Under the pieces are notes generated by a model. It ran no database searches. It was not told the DNA's origin and saw only the letters and a list, made by a program, of their open reading frames with translations. From Opitutia bacterium (GTDB lineage: Bacteria > Verrucomicrobiota > Verrucomicrobiia > Opitutales > Opitutaceae): 64,000 nt of DNA. How positions within the stretch are numbered: the stretch's first letter is position 1; each line of letters starts with the position of its first letter. The stretch lies in assembly GCA_003142615.1 (NCBI GenBank), contig PLMW01000052.1:30880-94879 (forward strand). The letters are read 5' to 3'. Positions 1-9,005 of the stretch are shown piece after piece. A program made the translations under genes and the position numbers.

Positions 1-4
1 GCCA

Positions 5-1693
5 ATGGCCTGCCCGGTCGGCTTGTGCCGCCCGAAACGGATCTTGCCATCCGCAACGCCCCGATCCACGAAGTTTCCCTCCCGGCCCGTGAATCCGTCC
101 ATCCTCCTCCGCTTCCGTTCGCAAGACTGGTGGCTGGCCGTGGCCGGGCTGTCTCTCGGAGTCCTGGCCTTCAATCTCGCCATGGCCTTCCGCGCGCCCG
201 TCTGGCTCGACGAGGCACACACCTACTGGGTGATTCGCGACGGATTTCAACCCATTTTCGGCAAGCTCGCGCAAGACGTCCATCCTCCGCTGTATTTTTG
301 CCTGACCTCGTGGGTGACTTTCTTTCTGGGAATCGAGCTTTGGGCCTTGCGCTTCCTGTCTGTCCTCGCCGCCGCCGCAACCGTTCCGGTCGTCTATTGG
401 ACGGCCCGTGCGTTCGCCAGCCGGCCGTGGGCCTTCGGGGCTGCGCTGTTCGTGGCGACCCATCCACTTTTCGACTACTATGCCTTCGAGGCGCGCAGCT
501 ACGGGCTGTTTTTGCTGCTGCTGACGGCGACCCTCGGGACGGTTTTCCGCGCCGCCGCGCCCGGCTCCGGCCGGTGGACATGGGGTATCTTGGTCGCATT
601 ATCCGTGCTGCTGCTCCAGACCGACAACCTCGCGGTGTTCGTGTTTCCGCCGCTGGTGCTGACGGGGGCGCTGCTAGCCGGGGAACGCTGGCGTCCGGTG
701 GGGCTTCGGTTGATGGGCGTCCTGGCGATCGCGTTTGCGGCCTATCTGCCGTGGTTTGTAACCGCCGTTCGCGCCGAGGGCGGTGTCGCCTGGATCGCGG
801 ATTTTTGGGCGGGATCCATCAAATGGATGGGGCCCATCCGTTCCTTGCTCGGTTTTGGCGTCGCTGCTGAATATCCGCAGTACCTTGGCCCGCTCGGGGC
901 GATCAAAAGCCTGCCGGTCGCAGGCGCCGTGCTGACGGGAATTCTGCTGTTGGCCAGCCTGGCCTGGCCTCGCGGGCGTCCGGCTGGGGAATCCGCCCTC
1001 GGGCCACGGCCCAGGGTCGCCCCGGCTCTTTGGTTGGGTGTGGGATCGCTCGTGCTCCTCTGGGCGTACTCTTGGATCCGCCACCCCATCTATCTGGTGG
1101 GCCGATACGACCTCGTGGCCTTTCCCTTCGCCGCGCTGCTTTTTTGCCTCGGAGCCCGATCGGTCGGCGAAAGACTGCGGCGGCCGGCCGTAGGCGGGGC
1201 CTTGCTGGCCCTGTGCGCCGCGATCAACGTGTCCGGAACCACGCAGCTGTGGACGAAAATGGATGCCAACGCCCCGCCGCACGAGGAGATCGTGGTGAAA
1301 TATCTTACCGCCAGGGGACGAGGCCGGGGCGACCTGGTCATTACCCGGGGGCACATCGCATTTCTCATCCTGCGTTATGCCTTCGACCGCGCCGGCCTGA
1401 ACCTGGAGTTCATGCCATATCCGGCGGCGGTCGGAATTCATCCGGGATGGTACGATGCGGAGATCTTCCTGCGCGACCCCGCCCGGCTGGAGGCCGATGC
1501 CGGGCAGATCGCGCATCGGGTGGCGGAAGCATTGGCGGAGGGCCGTCGCGTCTGGCTGGTCGACGACGGCGATGCGCGGGTGGACAACCTGCTGATTGCG
1601 GCTCTCGCCCGGATCGCACTTCTCGACGAGGCGAACTCCGCCCCCGCACTGCGAGTTTTTTCTCTCCGGCCCTGCTTCAAACGCCAGACTTGA
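5..1693 (+). CDS. Family 39-type membrane glycosyltransferase
   Basis: Integral membrane glycosyltransferase of the ArnT/PMT (GT39, GT-C) type, expected to move a sugar from a polyprenyl-phosphate carrier on the outer face of the inner membrane. The first membrane segment lies at about residues 42-62. It is followed by the GT-C acidic signature WLDEAHTYW (Asp69-Glu70) and HPPLYF near residue 93, then about ten further hydrophobic segments and a soluble C-terminal part. The reading frame stays open to the left edge of the window, so the true start may be outside it; a GTG at 89 just before the first membrane segment is also possible. The last residues overlap an antisense transposase remnant, so the natural C-terminus may have been altered. 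The family call is firm; the substrate is unknown. Confidence 0.8.
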   Translation: MACPVGLCRPKRILPSATPRSTKFPSRPVNPSILLRFRSQDWWLAVAGLSLGVLAFNLAMAFRAPVWLDEAHTYWVIRDGFQPIFGKLAQDVHPPLYFCLTSWVTFFLGIELWALRFLSVLAAAATVPVVYWTARAFASRPWAFGAALFVATHPLFDYYAFEARSYGLFLLLLTATLGTVFRAAAPGSGRWTWGILVALSVLLLQTDNLAVFVFPPLVLTGALLAGERWRPVGLRLMGVLAIAFAAYLPWFVTAVRAEGGVAWIADFWAGSIKWMGPIRSLLGFGVAAEYPQYLGPLGAIKSLPVAGAVLTGILLLASLAWPRGRPAGESALGPRPRVAPALWLGVGSLVLLWAYSWIRHPIYLVGRYDLVAFPFAALLFCLGARSVGERLRRPAVGGALLALCAAINVSGTTQLWTKMDANAPPHEEIVVKYLTARGRGRGDLVITRGHIAFLILRYAFDRAGLNLEFMPYPAAVGIHPGWYDAEIFLRDPARLEADAGQIAHRVAEALAEGRRVWLVDDGDARVDNLLIAALARIALLDEANSAPALRVFSLRPCFKRQT

Positions 1694-1910
1694 GCTCGGC
1701 AAGGATGGCGGCGAGTAACGGGAAGCCGAGATAATGGTTCGCGAGTTTTTCACAGCGGGTGGCGGTGCGGCGGCAGCGTTTGATGCGGGCAAAGAAGTTT
1801 TCCACCGTATGGCAATGCCGATAAAGACGCCGGCTAAGGTGCCGGGCCAGCGTAACGCCGCTCCACTCCCAAACCTGGTTACCGACGGTTTGAAAACCGG
1901 CCGTGGCAGT
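1677..1910 (-). pseudogene. IS5-type transposase C-terminal remnant
   Basis: Read on the minus strand, a frame ending with TGA at 1679-1677 gives HTVENFFARIKRCRRTATR followed by EKLANHYLGF. This is the typical C-terminal end of IS5-family DDE transposases (the V-E-x-F-F-x-R-x-K...R-R-x-A-T-R...Y/E-K block with the catalytic Glu). Upstream homology fades by about 1910, and no start or DDE core is present, so this is a fragment. It overlaps the 3' end of the glycosyltransferase gene and the apparent 5' extension of the next gene. Terminal inverted repeats could not be assigned. Confidence 0.7.
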
Positions 1911-1997
1911 AGCCTGAGCCCGCCGGGACGCCCGTCCGGGCGGGGAAAAGCAACCGAATTGACGCGACCGCGCGCGCCCTCAATCTTGGACGGTACC

Positions 1998-2918
1998 TTG
2001 ACGCGACATCTGCCCTCCACGCTGTTTGCCGGCATCGCAGTCCTCACTCCGCTGGCCACCGTCTGTTGCTTTGCCGATCCGAGCGTGATCGTCAGCGCCA
2101 CGGCGTCTCCCGAATACTCACGGCACAAATATGGCGGCGCCAAAACCACGGCGGAATCCTATGTGGTGATGCCGGGGCATTACTTTGATGGCGGCATCGT
2201 CGACCGGTCCATCGAGCGGATGCCCTTCCGGCGCATCGCGGAGATTTTCGCTCCGGAACTTGCGCGACAACAATACTGGCCGGCGAAGGACGCCAAGGAC
2301 GCTGACCTCCTCATTGTCGTGCACTGGGGCACGACGGTGCCCCAGATATCGTCGATGGAGATGCAGGCCCGCACGTCGCCCCTCCCGGACCTCTCCGCCG
2401 TCAGGGCGGACAAACAGGTGAGGCTGGAGACGGCCTACGCGAATCCTAACGACGCTGTCTCAGGCCTGTTTGCGGAGCTAGCGAACGAGGATACCCGGCA
2501 GCTTTACAATGAGCGCCTCAGCCAACTCAGCGACCAAATCGTGAACGACTACTCGATGGCGAGCTCCGCGCAGTTGCTCGGATATACCAAAGACCTGAGC
2601 AAATACGGCAAACAGCTCATGTCGCCCGCGGAAGAGTATTCGCTCCGCCTCGATCTTTGTCAGATGCGGTATTTCATCATTCTCCGGGCCTACGACCTGC
2701 ACGCGGCCACCCCCGCTGCGCGGAGCCGTGCCGTTTGGACGCTGCACCTCAATATAAGCTCGCCGGGTAATAATTTCGACACGGCGATCGACCGCATGTG
2801 CGTGGCGGCCGTAAACTACGTCGGGCGTTCCACCGACGAGGTGGAGACCGTCCGGCAGCCGGTGCGCGAAGGCAAGGTCGAGATCGGCCCGCTGGTGATC
2901 CTCGGCGAGGCCAAGTGA
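1998..2918 (+). CDS. Secreted protein of unknown function
   Basis: A protein of about 306 residues with no family I recognise. From a TTG at 1998 it begins with a short Arg-containing stretch, a hydrophobic core (LFAGIAVLTPLATVCCFA) and a plausible signal-peptidase site before DPSVIV, so export is likely. The same frame is open back to an ATG at 1734, but that segment is antisense to the transposase remnant and has low-complexity composition, so I reject it as coding. Another TTG at 1986 is possible. The mature part is soluble, rich in charged residues and has no repeats. The true 5' end may have been lost with the IS insertion. It converges with the TPR gene, leaving only 4 bp between stop codons. 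Confidence 0.6.
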   Translation: MTRHLPSTLFAGIAVLTPLATVCCFADPSVIVSATASPEYSRHKYGGAKTTAESYVVMPGHYFDGGIVDRSIERMPFRRIAEIFAPELARQQYWPAKDAKDADLLIVVHWGTTVPQISSMEMQARTSPLPDLSAVRADKQVRLETAYANPNDAVSGLFAELANEDTRQLYNERLSQLSDQIVNDYSMASSAQLLGYTKDLSKYGKQLMSPAEEYSLRLDLCQMRYFIILRAYDLHAATPAARSRAVWTLHLNISSPGNNFDTAIDRMCVAAVNYVGRSTDEVETVRQPVREGKVEIGPLVILGEAK

Positions 2919-2922
2919 GCGG

Positions 2923-5172
2923 CTAGGGAAGCGCCTCACGCGCGAGGCGGAGGTTTTCGCGCGTGCGCTCGTCGTCCGGCCGCAGCCGGAGCGCCTCCTC
3001 GTACTGGGCGATGGCCTCGTGCGCCTGCCCTTGCAGCAGGAGCACGTTGCCGAGGTTGGCGTGCGCGTCCGCGTCGCCGGGTTGCAGATGGATGACGGCG
3101 CGGAAATGCCCGGCGGCCGGGGCCAGCCGTCCGCTGCGCGCCAGCAGCAGGCCGAGCCTGGCGTGAGCCGCCGCATGATCGGGCACCAGCCGCAGCGTTT
3201 CGGTGTAATGGCGCTCCGCGTCCGCGGGCTGCCCCGCCGCGTCGGCCAGCCGGGCGAGCTGATAATGTGCCTCGGGCAGATTCGGGTCCAACTGCAGCGC
3301 GGCCCGGAACTCCCCAGCGGCCTCGTCTTCCCGACCGGTCGCGACGAGCGCAACGCCGAGATCATAATGCGCGTCGGCCGCCGGCCTGATCCGCAATGCG
3401 GCTTCGTAATGCGGGACGGCCTCGGCGGCGCGCTGCGCGCGCACCAGGGCATTGCCCAGGTTTACCTGGGCATCGGCGTGCCCCGGGGCGAGCCGCACGG
3501 CGGCTGCAAACTGGGCAATGGCGTCCGCCACCCGTCCTTGATCGAGCAGGGCCACGCCCCAGTCGTAATGCGCGGTGACGTAATCGGGCTGGAGCGCGAC
3601 GGCGCGGGCGAAGTGGATATCCGCCTCAGCCATGTTTCCGAGCCGCTGGAAGGCCACCGCGAGGTTGTTGTGGGCTCGCGCACTCATCGGGTATTTCGTC
3701 ACTGTATCCGTCCAGATCGTGACGGCATCGCGATAGGCGCGATTGCGGGTGACAGTCATGAGCCCAAACCCGAGGGCGGCGGCGATCGCGAGGAGAAGGC
3801 CGAGGGCGACAGGGAATGAGGGGACAAGGGATTGAGGGAGGCGTAATCCGTGGTCCTGTGGTTCGTCGTTCGTGATCTGCAGCCCGGCGGGGTGGTCCCG
3901 TGGTCGCAGGAGGGCGTACAGGCCGGGCACAAAGAGCGCGATCACCGCGGCCAGCGGCAGATACATGCGGTGCTCGGCCATGGTTTGCGTAACGAGCGGT
4001 ATCACGCTCGAGCTTGGCGCGAGGATGAGGAAAAACCACGAGCCCAGAAAACCGGCGACCGGTTTTCGCATCAACGCCCAGACGGTGGCGCCGAGCAAGG
4101 TGAGCACGACGATCCCCTGCCACCAGACGTCCGTGACGGAGTGAACAACCCCCGTGCCGTAATCCAGCACCAACGGATGCGGCCAGACCGACAGTTTGAG
4201 GTAGAGGACGATCGCCTCGCATTGCTGCAAAAGGTAGGTCCACGACGAAATACCGAGTCCAAAGCCGGCGGACGCCCCGCGCGCCCCGCTGCCGCGCAAT
4301 ACCAGCCACGCCAGCAGCAGCCACGTGCCGGCCAGGGCGATATAATAGCCGCGGCGCTGGCGCCAGGCGACGCCTAAGCCGCCGGCAATGAAGGTGCGGT
4401 CGTAGAGCAGCACGATGAGCGGCGCTGTCACCATCACTTCCTTCGTGCCCATGCCGAGGAGACAGGCGAGGATGGAAAGGATGAGCCATTTGACTCTGGC
4501 CGTCGGCCTCCGCTCATGGCAAGCCATGCTATCCGGAGGTGAATGCCCCGAGCCTGTCGAGGGGCTGCCAAGTTGCTCCTGACAGTTTACGCCCCGCAGG
4601 AAGCAGTACAGCGTCAGCAGGAAGAACAGACCGCAGAGCGATTCCGTGCGCTGCGCGATGCAAACGACCGATTCGGTCTGGAGCGGATGCAGCGCCCAGA
4701 GCAGGGCCGTCAGAAAGGCGAGCGGGCCCGCCGCCGAGCCAAAGCGCCCGCGCAGCACGGGGCCGGTCAGCGTCCGCCGCACCACGCCCAGCAGGGTGAG
4801 CGCCGCCAGCGCGTGAATCGCCACGTTCAGCGCGTGATAGCTCCAAACGTTTTCGCCGCTGATGGCATGGTTCAACGCATAGGAGAAATTCACGACCGGC
4901 CGGCCGGTCGTGGTGCTCCCGTCGGCGGGAGGGGTCAGCACGTTCCAGGACGCGAGACGCCGGATGGTCGGGTTGTTCACGACGGCACCGACATCGTCAA
5001 AGAGGAAGGGCGCATGCAGGCTGTTCCAATATGCGCCCGTCACGGCGATGAGAATCCCGACGATGGCCAGCCAGCGTTGGGCCGATGGCGGTGCCGGGAG
5101 ATTTGATCGGGTGCTCGCAGGGGCCATGGAAGTCATCGGCGAATCGGTTTCGGTGCTTCGATAACAAAGCAT
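2923..5172 (-). CDS. Membrane protein with C-terminal TPR repeats
   Basis: The N-terminal two thirds holds about ten membrane segments, starting at about residue 34 (WLAIVGILIAVTGAYW) and continuing to about 470. The last 250 residues form about seven tetratricopeptide repeats of the N-L-G-x-x-L...A-x-x-x-Y-x-x-A-L-x-L-x-P type. This layout matches TMTC-like/O-GlcNAc-transferase-annotated membrane TPR proteins common in Verrucomicrobia and Planctomycetes. Some have a GT-C fold and may add mannose to proteins; an early FDD motif (FLFDDVGAVV) fits the GT-C acidic loop. The start may be Met13 or Met16 rather than the first Met. A loop at about residues 190-225 is encoded by palindromic repeat DNA (4515-4565) and looks like an insertion. 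The exact activity is unproven. Confidence 0.75.
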   Translation of the reverse strand: MLCYRSTETDSPMTSMAPASTRSNLPAPPSAQRWLAIVGILIAVTGAYWNSLHAPFLFDDVGAVVNNPTIRRLASWNVLTPPADGSTTTGRPVVNFSYALNHAISGENVWSYHALNVAIHALAALTLLGVVRRTLTGPVLRGRFGSAAGPLAFLTALLWALHPLQTESVVCIAQRTESLCGLFFLLTLYCFLRGVNCQEQLGSPSTGSGHSPPDSMACHERRPTARVKWLILSILACLLGMGTKEVMVTAPLIVLLYDRTFIAGGLGVAWRQRRGYYIALAGTWLLLAWLVLRGSGARGASAGFGLGISSWTYLLQQCEAIVLYLKLSVWPHPLVLDYGTGVVHSVTDVWWQGIVVLTLLGATVWALMRKPVAGFLGSWFFLILAPSSSVIPLVTQTMAEHRMYLPLAAVIALFVPGLYALLRPRDHPAGLQITNDEPQDHGLRLPQSLVPSFPVALGLLLAIAAALGFGLMTVTRNRAYRDAVTIWTDTVTKYPMSARAHNNLAVAFQRLGNMAEADIHFARAVALQPDYVTAHYDWGVALLDQGRVADAIAQFAAAVRLAPGHADAQVNLGNALVRAQRAAEAVPHYEAALRIRPAADAHYDLGVALVATGREDEAAGEFRAALQLDPNLPEAHYQLARLADAAGQPADAERHYTETLRLVPDHAAAHARLGLLLARSGRLAPAAGHFRAVIHLQPGDADAHANLGNVLLLQGQAHEAIAQYEEALRLRPDDERTRENLRLAREALP
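4515..4565. repeat. Two palindromes inside the TPR-protein gene
   Basis: CATGGC-AA-GCCATG at 4515-4528 is followed 16 bp later by GCCCCGAGCCTGTCGAGGGGC at 4545-4565. The second resembles the dispersed GAGCCTGTCGA palindrome seen between genes in many bacteria. Here both lie in frame within a non-membrane loop of the coding sequence. Confidence 0.55.
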
Positions 5173-5271
5173 CCTGCCGGGAACCCCAAGAAAATAGAAG
5201 CCACCGCCCCGCCGGCGGGAAATTGATTTTCATCCTTACACGGGCATCCTAGGCTGATCGGTGGCCTTCCT

Positions 5272-7143
5272 ATGACCACGATCCTCGGCATTTCGGCGTT
5301 CTATCACGACAGCGCAGCGGCGCTGGTCGTGGACGGGGAAATCGTCGCCGCGGCCCAAGAGGAACGTTTTACGCGCCGCAAGTATGACAGCGGGTTCCCC
5401 AGCTCGGCCGTGCGCTATTGCCTGAGCGAGAGCACTGGCGCCGGGCAACCGAGCAGGGAGAGCGACCTGGATTTTGTGGCTTACTACGAGAAGCCACTGC
5501 TGAAATTCGATCGTCTTTTGGAAACCTACCTGGCATTCGCACCGCGGGGATTCCGCAGTTTCCGCACCGCGGTTCCGGTCTGGCTGAAGCAAAAGTTGTT
5601 TTTGCGGCAGACCTTGCGGCAGCAGCTGTCGGCTGCGCGGAAGGCCCGATTCGTTTTCGTTGAGCATCATGAAAGCCATGCGGCGAGCGCGTTTTTTCCC
5701 AGTCCCTTTGAGGAGGCCGCCATCCTCACGCTTGACGGTGTGGGCGAATGGAACACGTGCACCTTTGGGTCCGGCGAGGGGAACCGGATCCGGCTCGAAG
5801 GACAGATCGAATTCCCCCATTCGCTCGGGCTGCTGTATTCGGCGTTCACGTATTATTGCGGATTCAGGGTCAACAGCGGTGAATACAAGTTGATGGGTCT
5901 GGCCCCCTATGGGCGGCCGGTTTACCAGGATCTCATTCTCAAGCACCTGATCGAGCTCCGGGCCGACGGCAGCTTCCGGCTGGACATGGATTTCTTCAAC
6001 TACTGCCAGGGGCTGACCATGACCAGTAAGCGTTTTCACCGCCTGTTCGGCGGACCGCCGCGTTCACCTGAGGCGACCTTGGAACAGCGGCACATGGATC
6101 TGGCCGCGAGCATCCAGAAAGTGACGGAGGAGGTGATGTTGCGGATGGGCCGCGAGGTTCACCGGCGAACCGGGCACAAAAACCTCGTGCTCGCCGGAGG
6201 CGTCGCCTTGAACTGCGTGGCCAACGGACGGCTGTCGCGCGAAGGGCCGTTTGAAAACATCTGGATTCAGCCGGCGGCGGGCGATGCGGGCGGGGCGCTC
6301 GGCGCCGCCCTTTTTGTCTGGCATCAGTTATTGGGCCGGCCGCGCCGGGCCGACGGCCGGGACCGGCAAAAAGGCAGTCTGCTCGGGCCGCGGTTTTCGA
6401 ACGGGGCCATCGCCGGATTCCTTGCGAAGACGGGCGCGCCTCTCCAGCGATTCGATCGGGAAGGCAGATTGCTGGATGCCGTCGTTTCCCTGCTGGCCGA
6501 AGGCAAAATTGTCGGATGGTTTCAAGGCCGGATGGAATTCGGACCGCGCGCGCTCGGTTCGCGCAGCATCCTGGGAGACACGCGCCGTCCGGACCTGCAG
6601 ACAGCCATGAATTTGAAGATCAAGTTCCGGGAGAGTTTCCGGCCGTTCGCTCCCGCGGTACTGCAGCAGCGCGCGCCCGAGTATTTCGAAATGAGACCGG
6701 GACAGGAGAGTCCTTACATGATGGAGGTGTTTTCCGTGCGCGACCAGCACCGCCGGCCGCTCGGCGCAGACGATCTGACCACGATGACCACAAGTCCTGA
6801 CTTGCGGGAGCGCGTGAACGTGATCCGCTCGGACATTCCGGCGGTCACGCACGTGGACTACAGCGCCCGGGTCCAGACCGTCGACGAGCCACGGCACGGC
6901 CGGTTTTTCCGCCTGCTGTGCGCGTTCGAAGCAAGGACCGGCTGCCCGCTGCTGGTGAACACCAGCTTCAACATCCGCGGCGAGCCGATCGTATGTTCGC
7001 CCGAGGAAGCCTACCGCTGTTTCATGACGACCGACATGGAGGCGCTTGTCATGGAAGACTTCCTCCTGGAAAAGAGCCGGATCGATCCTGACTTTACCGC
7101 GACCGAAAGGGCAAAATATCCGGCGCAGTTTCAGCCCGACTAA
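5272..7143 (+). CDS. NodU/CmcH-family carbamoyltransferase
   Basis: O-carbamoyltransferase that uses carbamoyl phosphate and ATP, through a carbamoyl-adenylate, to carbamoylate a hydroxyl group. The N-terminal Kae1-like ATPase domain (about 1-350) starts with ILGISAFYHDSAAALVVDG and EERFTRRKYDSGFP. It carries HHESHAASAFFPSPF, LTLDGVGEW and GEYKLMGLAPYGRP, all family signatures with metal/nucleotide-binding His and Asp residues. The C-terminal YrdC-like domain (about 380-600) has GRMEFGPRALGSRSILGD and NTSFNIRGEPIV. Length (623 aa) is normal. It is followed after 16 bp by an SxtJ-like gene and then a DUF5989 gene, a recurrent trio also known from saxitoxin clusters (sxtI/J/K), so it probably acts on a membrane-associated or surface glycan or metabolite. 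The substrate is unknown. Confidence 0.93.
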   Translation: MTTILGISAFYHDSAAALVVDGEIVAAAQEERFTRRKYDSGFPSSAVRYCLSESTGAGQPSRESDLDFVAYYEKPLLKFDRLLETYLAFAPRGFRSFRTAVPVWLKQKLFLRQTLRQQLSAARKARFVFVEHHESHAASAFFPSPFEEAAILTLDGVGEWNTCTFGSGEGNRIRLEGQIEFPHSLGLLYSAFTYYCGFRVNSGEYKLMGLAPYGRPVYQDLILKHLIELRADGSFRLDMDFFNYCQGLTMTSKRFHRLFGGPPRSPEATLEQRHMDLAASIQKVTEEVMLRMGREVHRRTGHKNLVLAGGVALNCVANGRLSREGPFENIWIQPAAGDAGGALGAALFVWHQLLGRPRRADGRDRQKGSLLGPRFSNGAIAGFLAKTGAPLQRFDREGRLLDAVVSLLAEGKIVGWFQGRMEFGPRALGSRSILGDTRRPDLQTAMNLKIKFRESFRPFAPAVLQQRAPEYFEMRPGQESPYMMEVFSVRDQHRRPLGADDLTTMTTSPDLRERVNVIRSDIPAVTHVDYSARVQTVDEPRHGRFFRLLCAFEARTGCPLLVNTSFNIRGEPIVCSPEEAYRCFMTTDMEALVMEDFLLEKSRIDPDFTATERAKYPAQFQPD

Positions 7144-7159
7144 AAATCAGCCTGCCGCA

Positions 7160-7576
7160 ATGAAGCTGCCCGACGCTCTCTTAAATCCCAATCCAAAGTC
7201 GCTGCGACAGTTCGCGGTCGGCTGGCTGGTCTTCTTTTTCGGCATGGCTGGCTATCAATTCGGCGCGCACGATCGGACGACGCTGGCGCTCTGGCTCGGA
7301 GGGGTCGCCATCGCCGGATATGGGCTGTACCGGCTGAGACCGTCGCTCTTCCGGTGGGTGTTTGTCGGCTGGATGCGGCTGGCGTTTCCGGTGGGTTGGT
7401 TGAGTTCGCAGGTGGCGCTGGCGATCATGTTTTACGGCGTGATCACGCCTACGGCGCTGCTCTTCCGGATGCTGAGGCGCGACCGGTTGGGCCTGCGCAA
7501 ACCGCGCGGCGCCTCGAGTTACTGGGCGCCCAGAAACAGGTCGACGGATGTGCGTCGCTATTTTCGGCCCTACTGA
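7160..7576 (+). CDS. SxtJ family membrane protein
   Basis: Small membrane protein of 138 residues that resembles SxtJ, the partner of the SxtI carbamoyltransferase. It has hydrophobic segments at about 18-35, 41-57 and 66-100 (including LFRWVFVGWMRLAFPVGW) and ends in a basic tail with the R-G-A-S-S-Y-W family motif. The ATG at 7160 lies 17 bp after the carbamoyltransferase stop and removes a non-homologous upstream extension of the frame, so I chose it. It probably holds the carbamoyltransferase at the membrane or assists it. No catalytic residues are evident. Confidence 0.8.
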   Translation: MKLPDALLNPNPKSLRQFAVGWLVFFFGMAGYQFGAHDRTTLALWLGGVAIAGYGLYRLRPSLFRWVFVGWMRLAFPVGWLSSQVALAIMFYGVITPTALLFRMLRRDRLGLRKPRGASSYWAPRNRSTDVRRYFRPY

Positions 7577-7595
7577 ACAAATTCATGGTCGCAGC

Positions 7596-7796
7596 ATGAA
7601 CAGGCCCGAGCTGAGTGAATTTGAAAAAGCCGCGCAGGAATCGGACGACCGGGGTGTCCTGGCAGAGTTCTGGGGATTCCTGGCCCAAAACAGGAAATGG
7701 TGGCTGGGGCCCATCATTCTTCTCCTCCTCTTCCTCGGGCTCCTGATTTTCCTTTCGTCTACAGGGTTTGCGCCGCTGGTCTATACGTTGTTTTGA
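7596..7796 (+). CDS. DUF5989 (SxtK-like) small membrane protein
   Basis: Protein of 66 residues with an acidic, soluble N-terminus (LSEFEKAAQESDD...LAEFWGFLAQNRKWW) and one C-terminal membrane segment (PIILLLLFLGLLIFL). This is the layout of DUF5989/SxtK proteins that follow SxtJ. The ATG at 7596 is 19 bp after the sxtJ-like stop, and the frame upstream of it overlaps that gene without homology. Third gene of the carbamoyltransferase set; role unknown. Confidence 0.75.
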   Translation: MNRPELSEFEKAAQESDDRGVLAEFWGFLAQNRKWWLGPIILLLLFLGLLIFLSSTGFAPLVYTLF

Positions 7797-7831
7797 TCGG
7801 AGGCAGCGCGCCACTGTCGTGCGAGCTTGGG

Positions 7832-8965
7832 TCAGGGGAGCAGACCGGCTTCGGCGGCGCGTTCCACGATGCACTTGGCCAGAATCTCCGCCCCAGTCCG
7901 GCTATAGTGGATGCTATCGACATACATGATGCGATCGGCATGGGCGAAAGCGTTTCCACACCACACGAAACGTTCCCCGAACCTTCCCTCGCGTCCCGCC
8001 TGCTTGAAACGGCCATAACCCCAGCCGGCAAGGCGGTGTTCGGCAAACGTCGACTTGAAAGGATAAGTCGAGGCTTGCATGGGAAAATCCAGGAAGGGCA
8101 CGGGTTGCCCGACGAAGATCACCGACACGCCATATTCGCGGGCGACGGCTTGCGTGAGCCGGACGTTCTGCTGGTAACGCATGATCATTTGCTCGGCGGC
8201 GGCGGCGCGTTCGACATCGTTCGCCGGCTCCGGCCGCTGCGGTGCGGGAAGATCGGGCGCAGTGAAATGGAAGAGCGGAGGTGTCAACTGGGGCACTCCA
8301 TCGTAATAGATGAAGTCGTTCAGGCCATCGATGAACAGCGCAGCGTTCGGAACGAACCCCTGCCCAAGCAGGGACTCGAAAAGCTGGCGCTCCTGGGCTG
8401 AGAAATAATAGCCGCGCCCGAAGTTGTAACATCTGACGGTGCGTCCGGGGAACCGCTGCCCCAGGTTTTCCTCGAGTGCGCTCACGACCGTCTGGCCGTC
8501 CGGAAGCCCGAAGCCGAATGCTGTCGAGCCTCCAAAAACAAAGACGATGAACTCGTCCTTTGCCGGAGGCCATGGCGCGTCGGAACGCCCTTTTCTGAAA
8601 CCCGCGGGAGTGATGTTCACAAAACGGCCGGTCACCGGCAGCGGGGCGAACTCGATGAACGGTGAGTAAACATAGCGCAGTCCGAGGCAGGCACGTTGCA
8701 GCCGGTCAATCTCCGCATCCGTGAGATCAGGATAGATGGCGGAGAAATTCACCTCCGGGAATTTCTTCCGGATGACGTTCTCTTCTGCTGACGCCTGAAA
8801 AATGCCCCCCCGGTTCCCTCCTGCTGGTTTGGGTCCTCTCCAAATCCAGACAAGCACGAGGGCCTGTGCGACCGCAAAAGTCGTCAGGGCAATGATGATT
8901 TTGAAGGCGGTTCGCAGCTGTGGGTTGGCGCGAACCGTGGCTTGGGGGTCCGCTTTATTGGTCAT
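7832..8965 (-). CDS. Membrane-anchored SGNH/GDSL hydrolase
   Basis: A single N-terminal membrane anchor (about 22-43) is followed by a periplasmic SGNH-hydrolase domain. Block I is FVFGGSTAFGFGLPDG with the nucleophile Ser; block II has Gly in NFGRGYYFS; block III has Asn in DGLNDF; block V is VDSIHYSRTGAEIL with the Asp-x-x-His pair. All four catalytic positions are therefore present. Such proteins deacetylate or acylate sugars and are often found beside carbamoyltransferase/SxtJ/DUF5989 genes. Here the gene converges on that trio, separated by 35 bp, so it is likely functionally linked but separately transcribed. The substrate is unknown. Confidence 0.82.
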   Translation of the reverse strand: MTNKADPQATVRANPQLRTAFKIIIALTTFAVAQALVLVWIWRGPKPAGGNRGGIFQASAEENVIRKKFPEVNFSAIYPDLTDAEIDRLQRACLGLRYVYSPFIEFAPLPVTGRFVNITPAGFRKGRSDAPWPPAKDEFIVFVFGGSTAFGFGLPDGQTVVSALEENLGQRFPGRTVRCYNFGRGYYFSAQERQLFESLLGQGFVPNAALFIDGLNDFIYYDGVPQLTPPLFHFTAPDLPAPQRPEPANDVERAAAAEQMIMRYQQNVRLTQAVAREYGVSVIFVGQPVPFLDFPMQASTYPFKSTFAEHRLAGWGYGRFKQAGREGRFGERFVWCGNAFAHADRIMYVDSIHYSRTGAEILAKCIVERAAEAGLLP

Positions 8966-9005
8966 GGCTACAAGCTGGACATCGGTCTACTCGGAATTGC
9001 CAGCG

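Noticed and set aside
1734-1997. N-terminal extension of the secreted protein gene to the ATG at 1734
   Set aside because: It overlaps the antisense transposase remnant, and a signal peptide begins only after 1998.
674-2149. 491-codon minus-strand open frame
   Set aside because: It is antisense to the glycosyltransferase, has Arg/Gly/Pro-rich shadow composition and no domain; only its part over 1677-1910, in another frame, is a transposase remnant.
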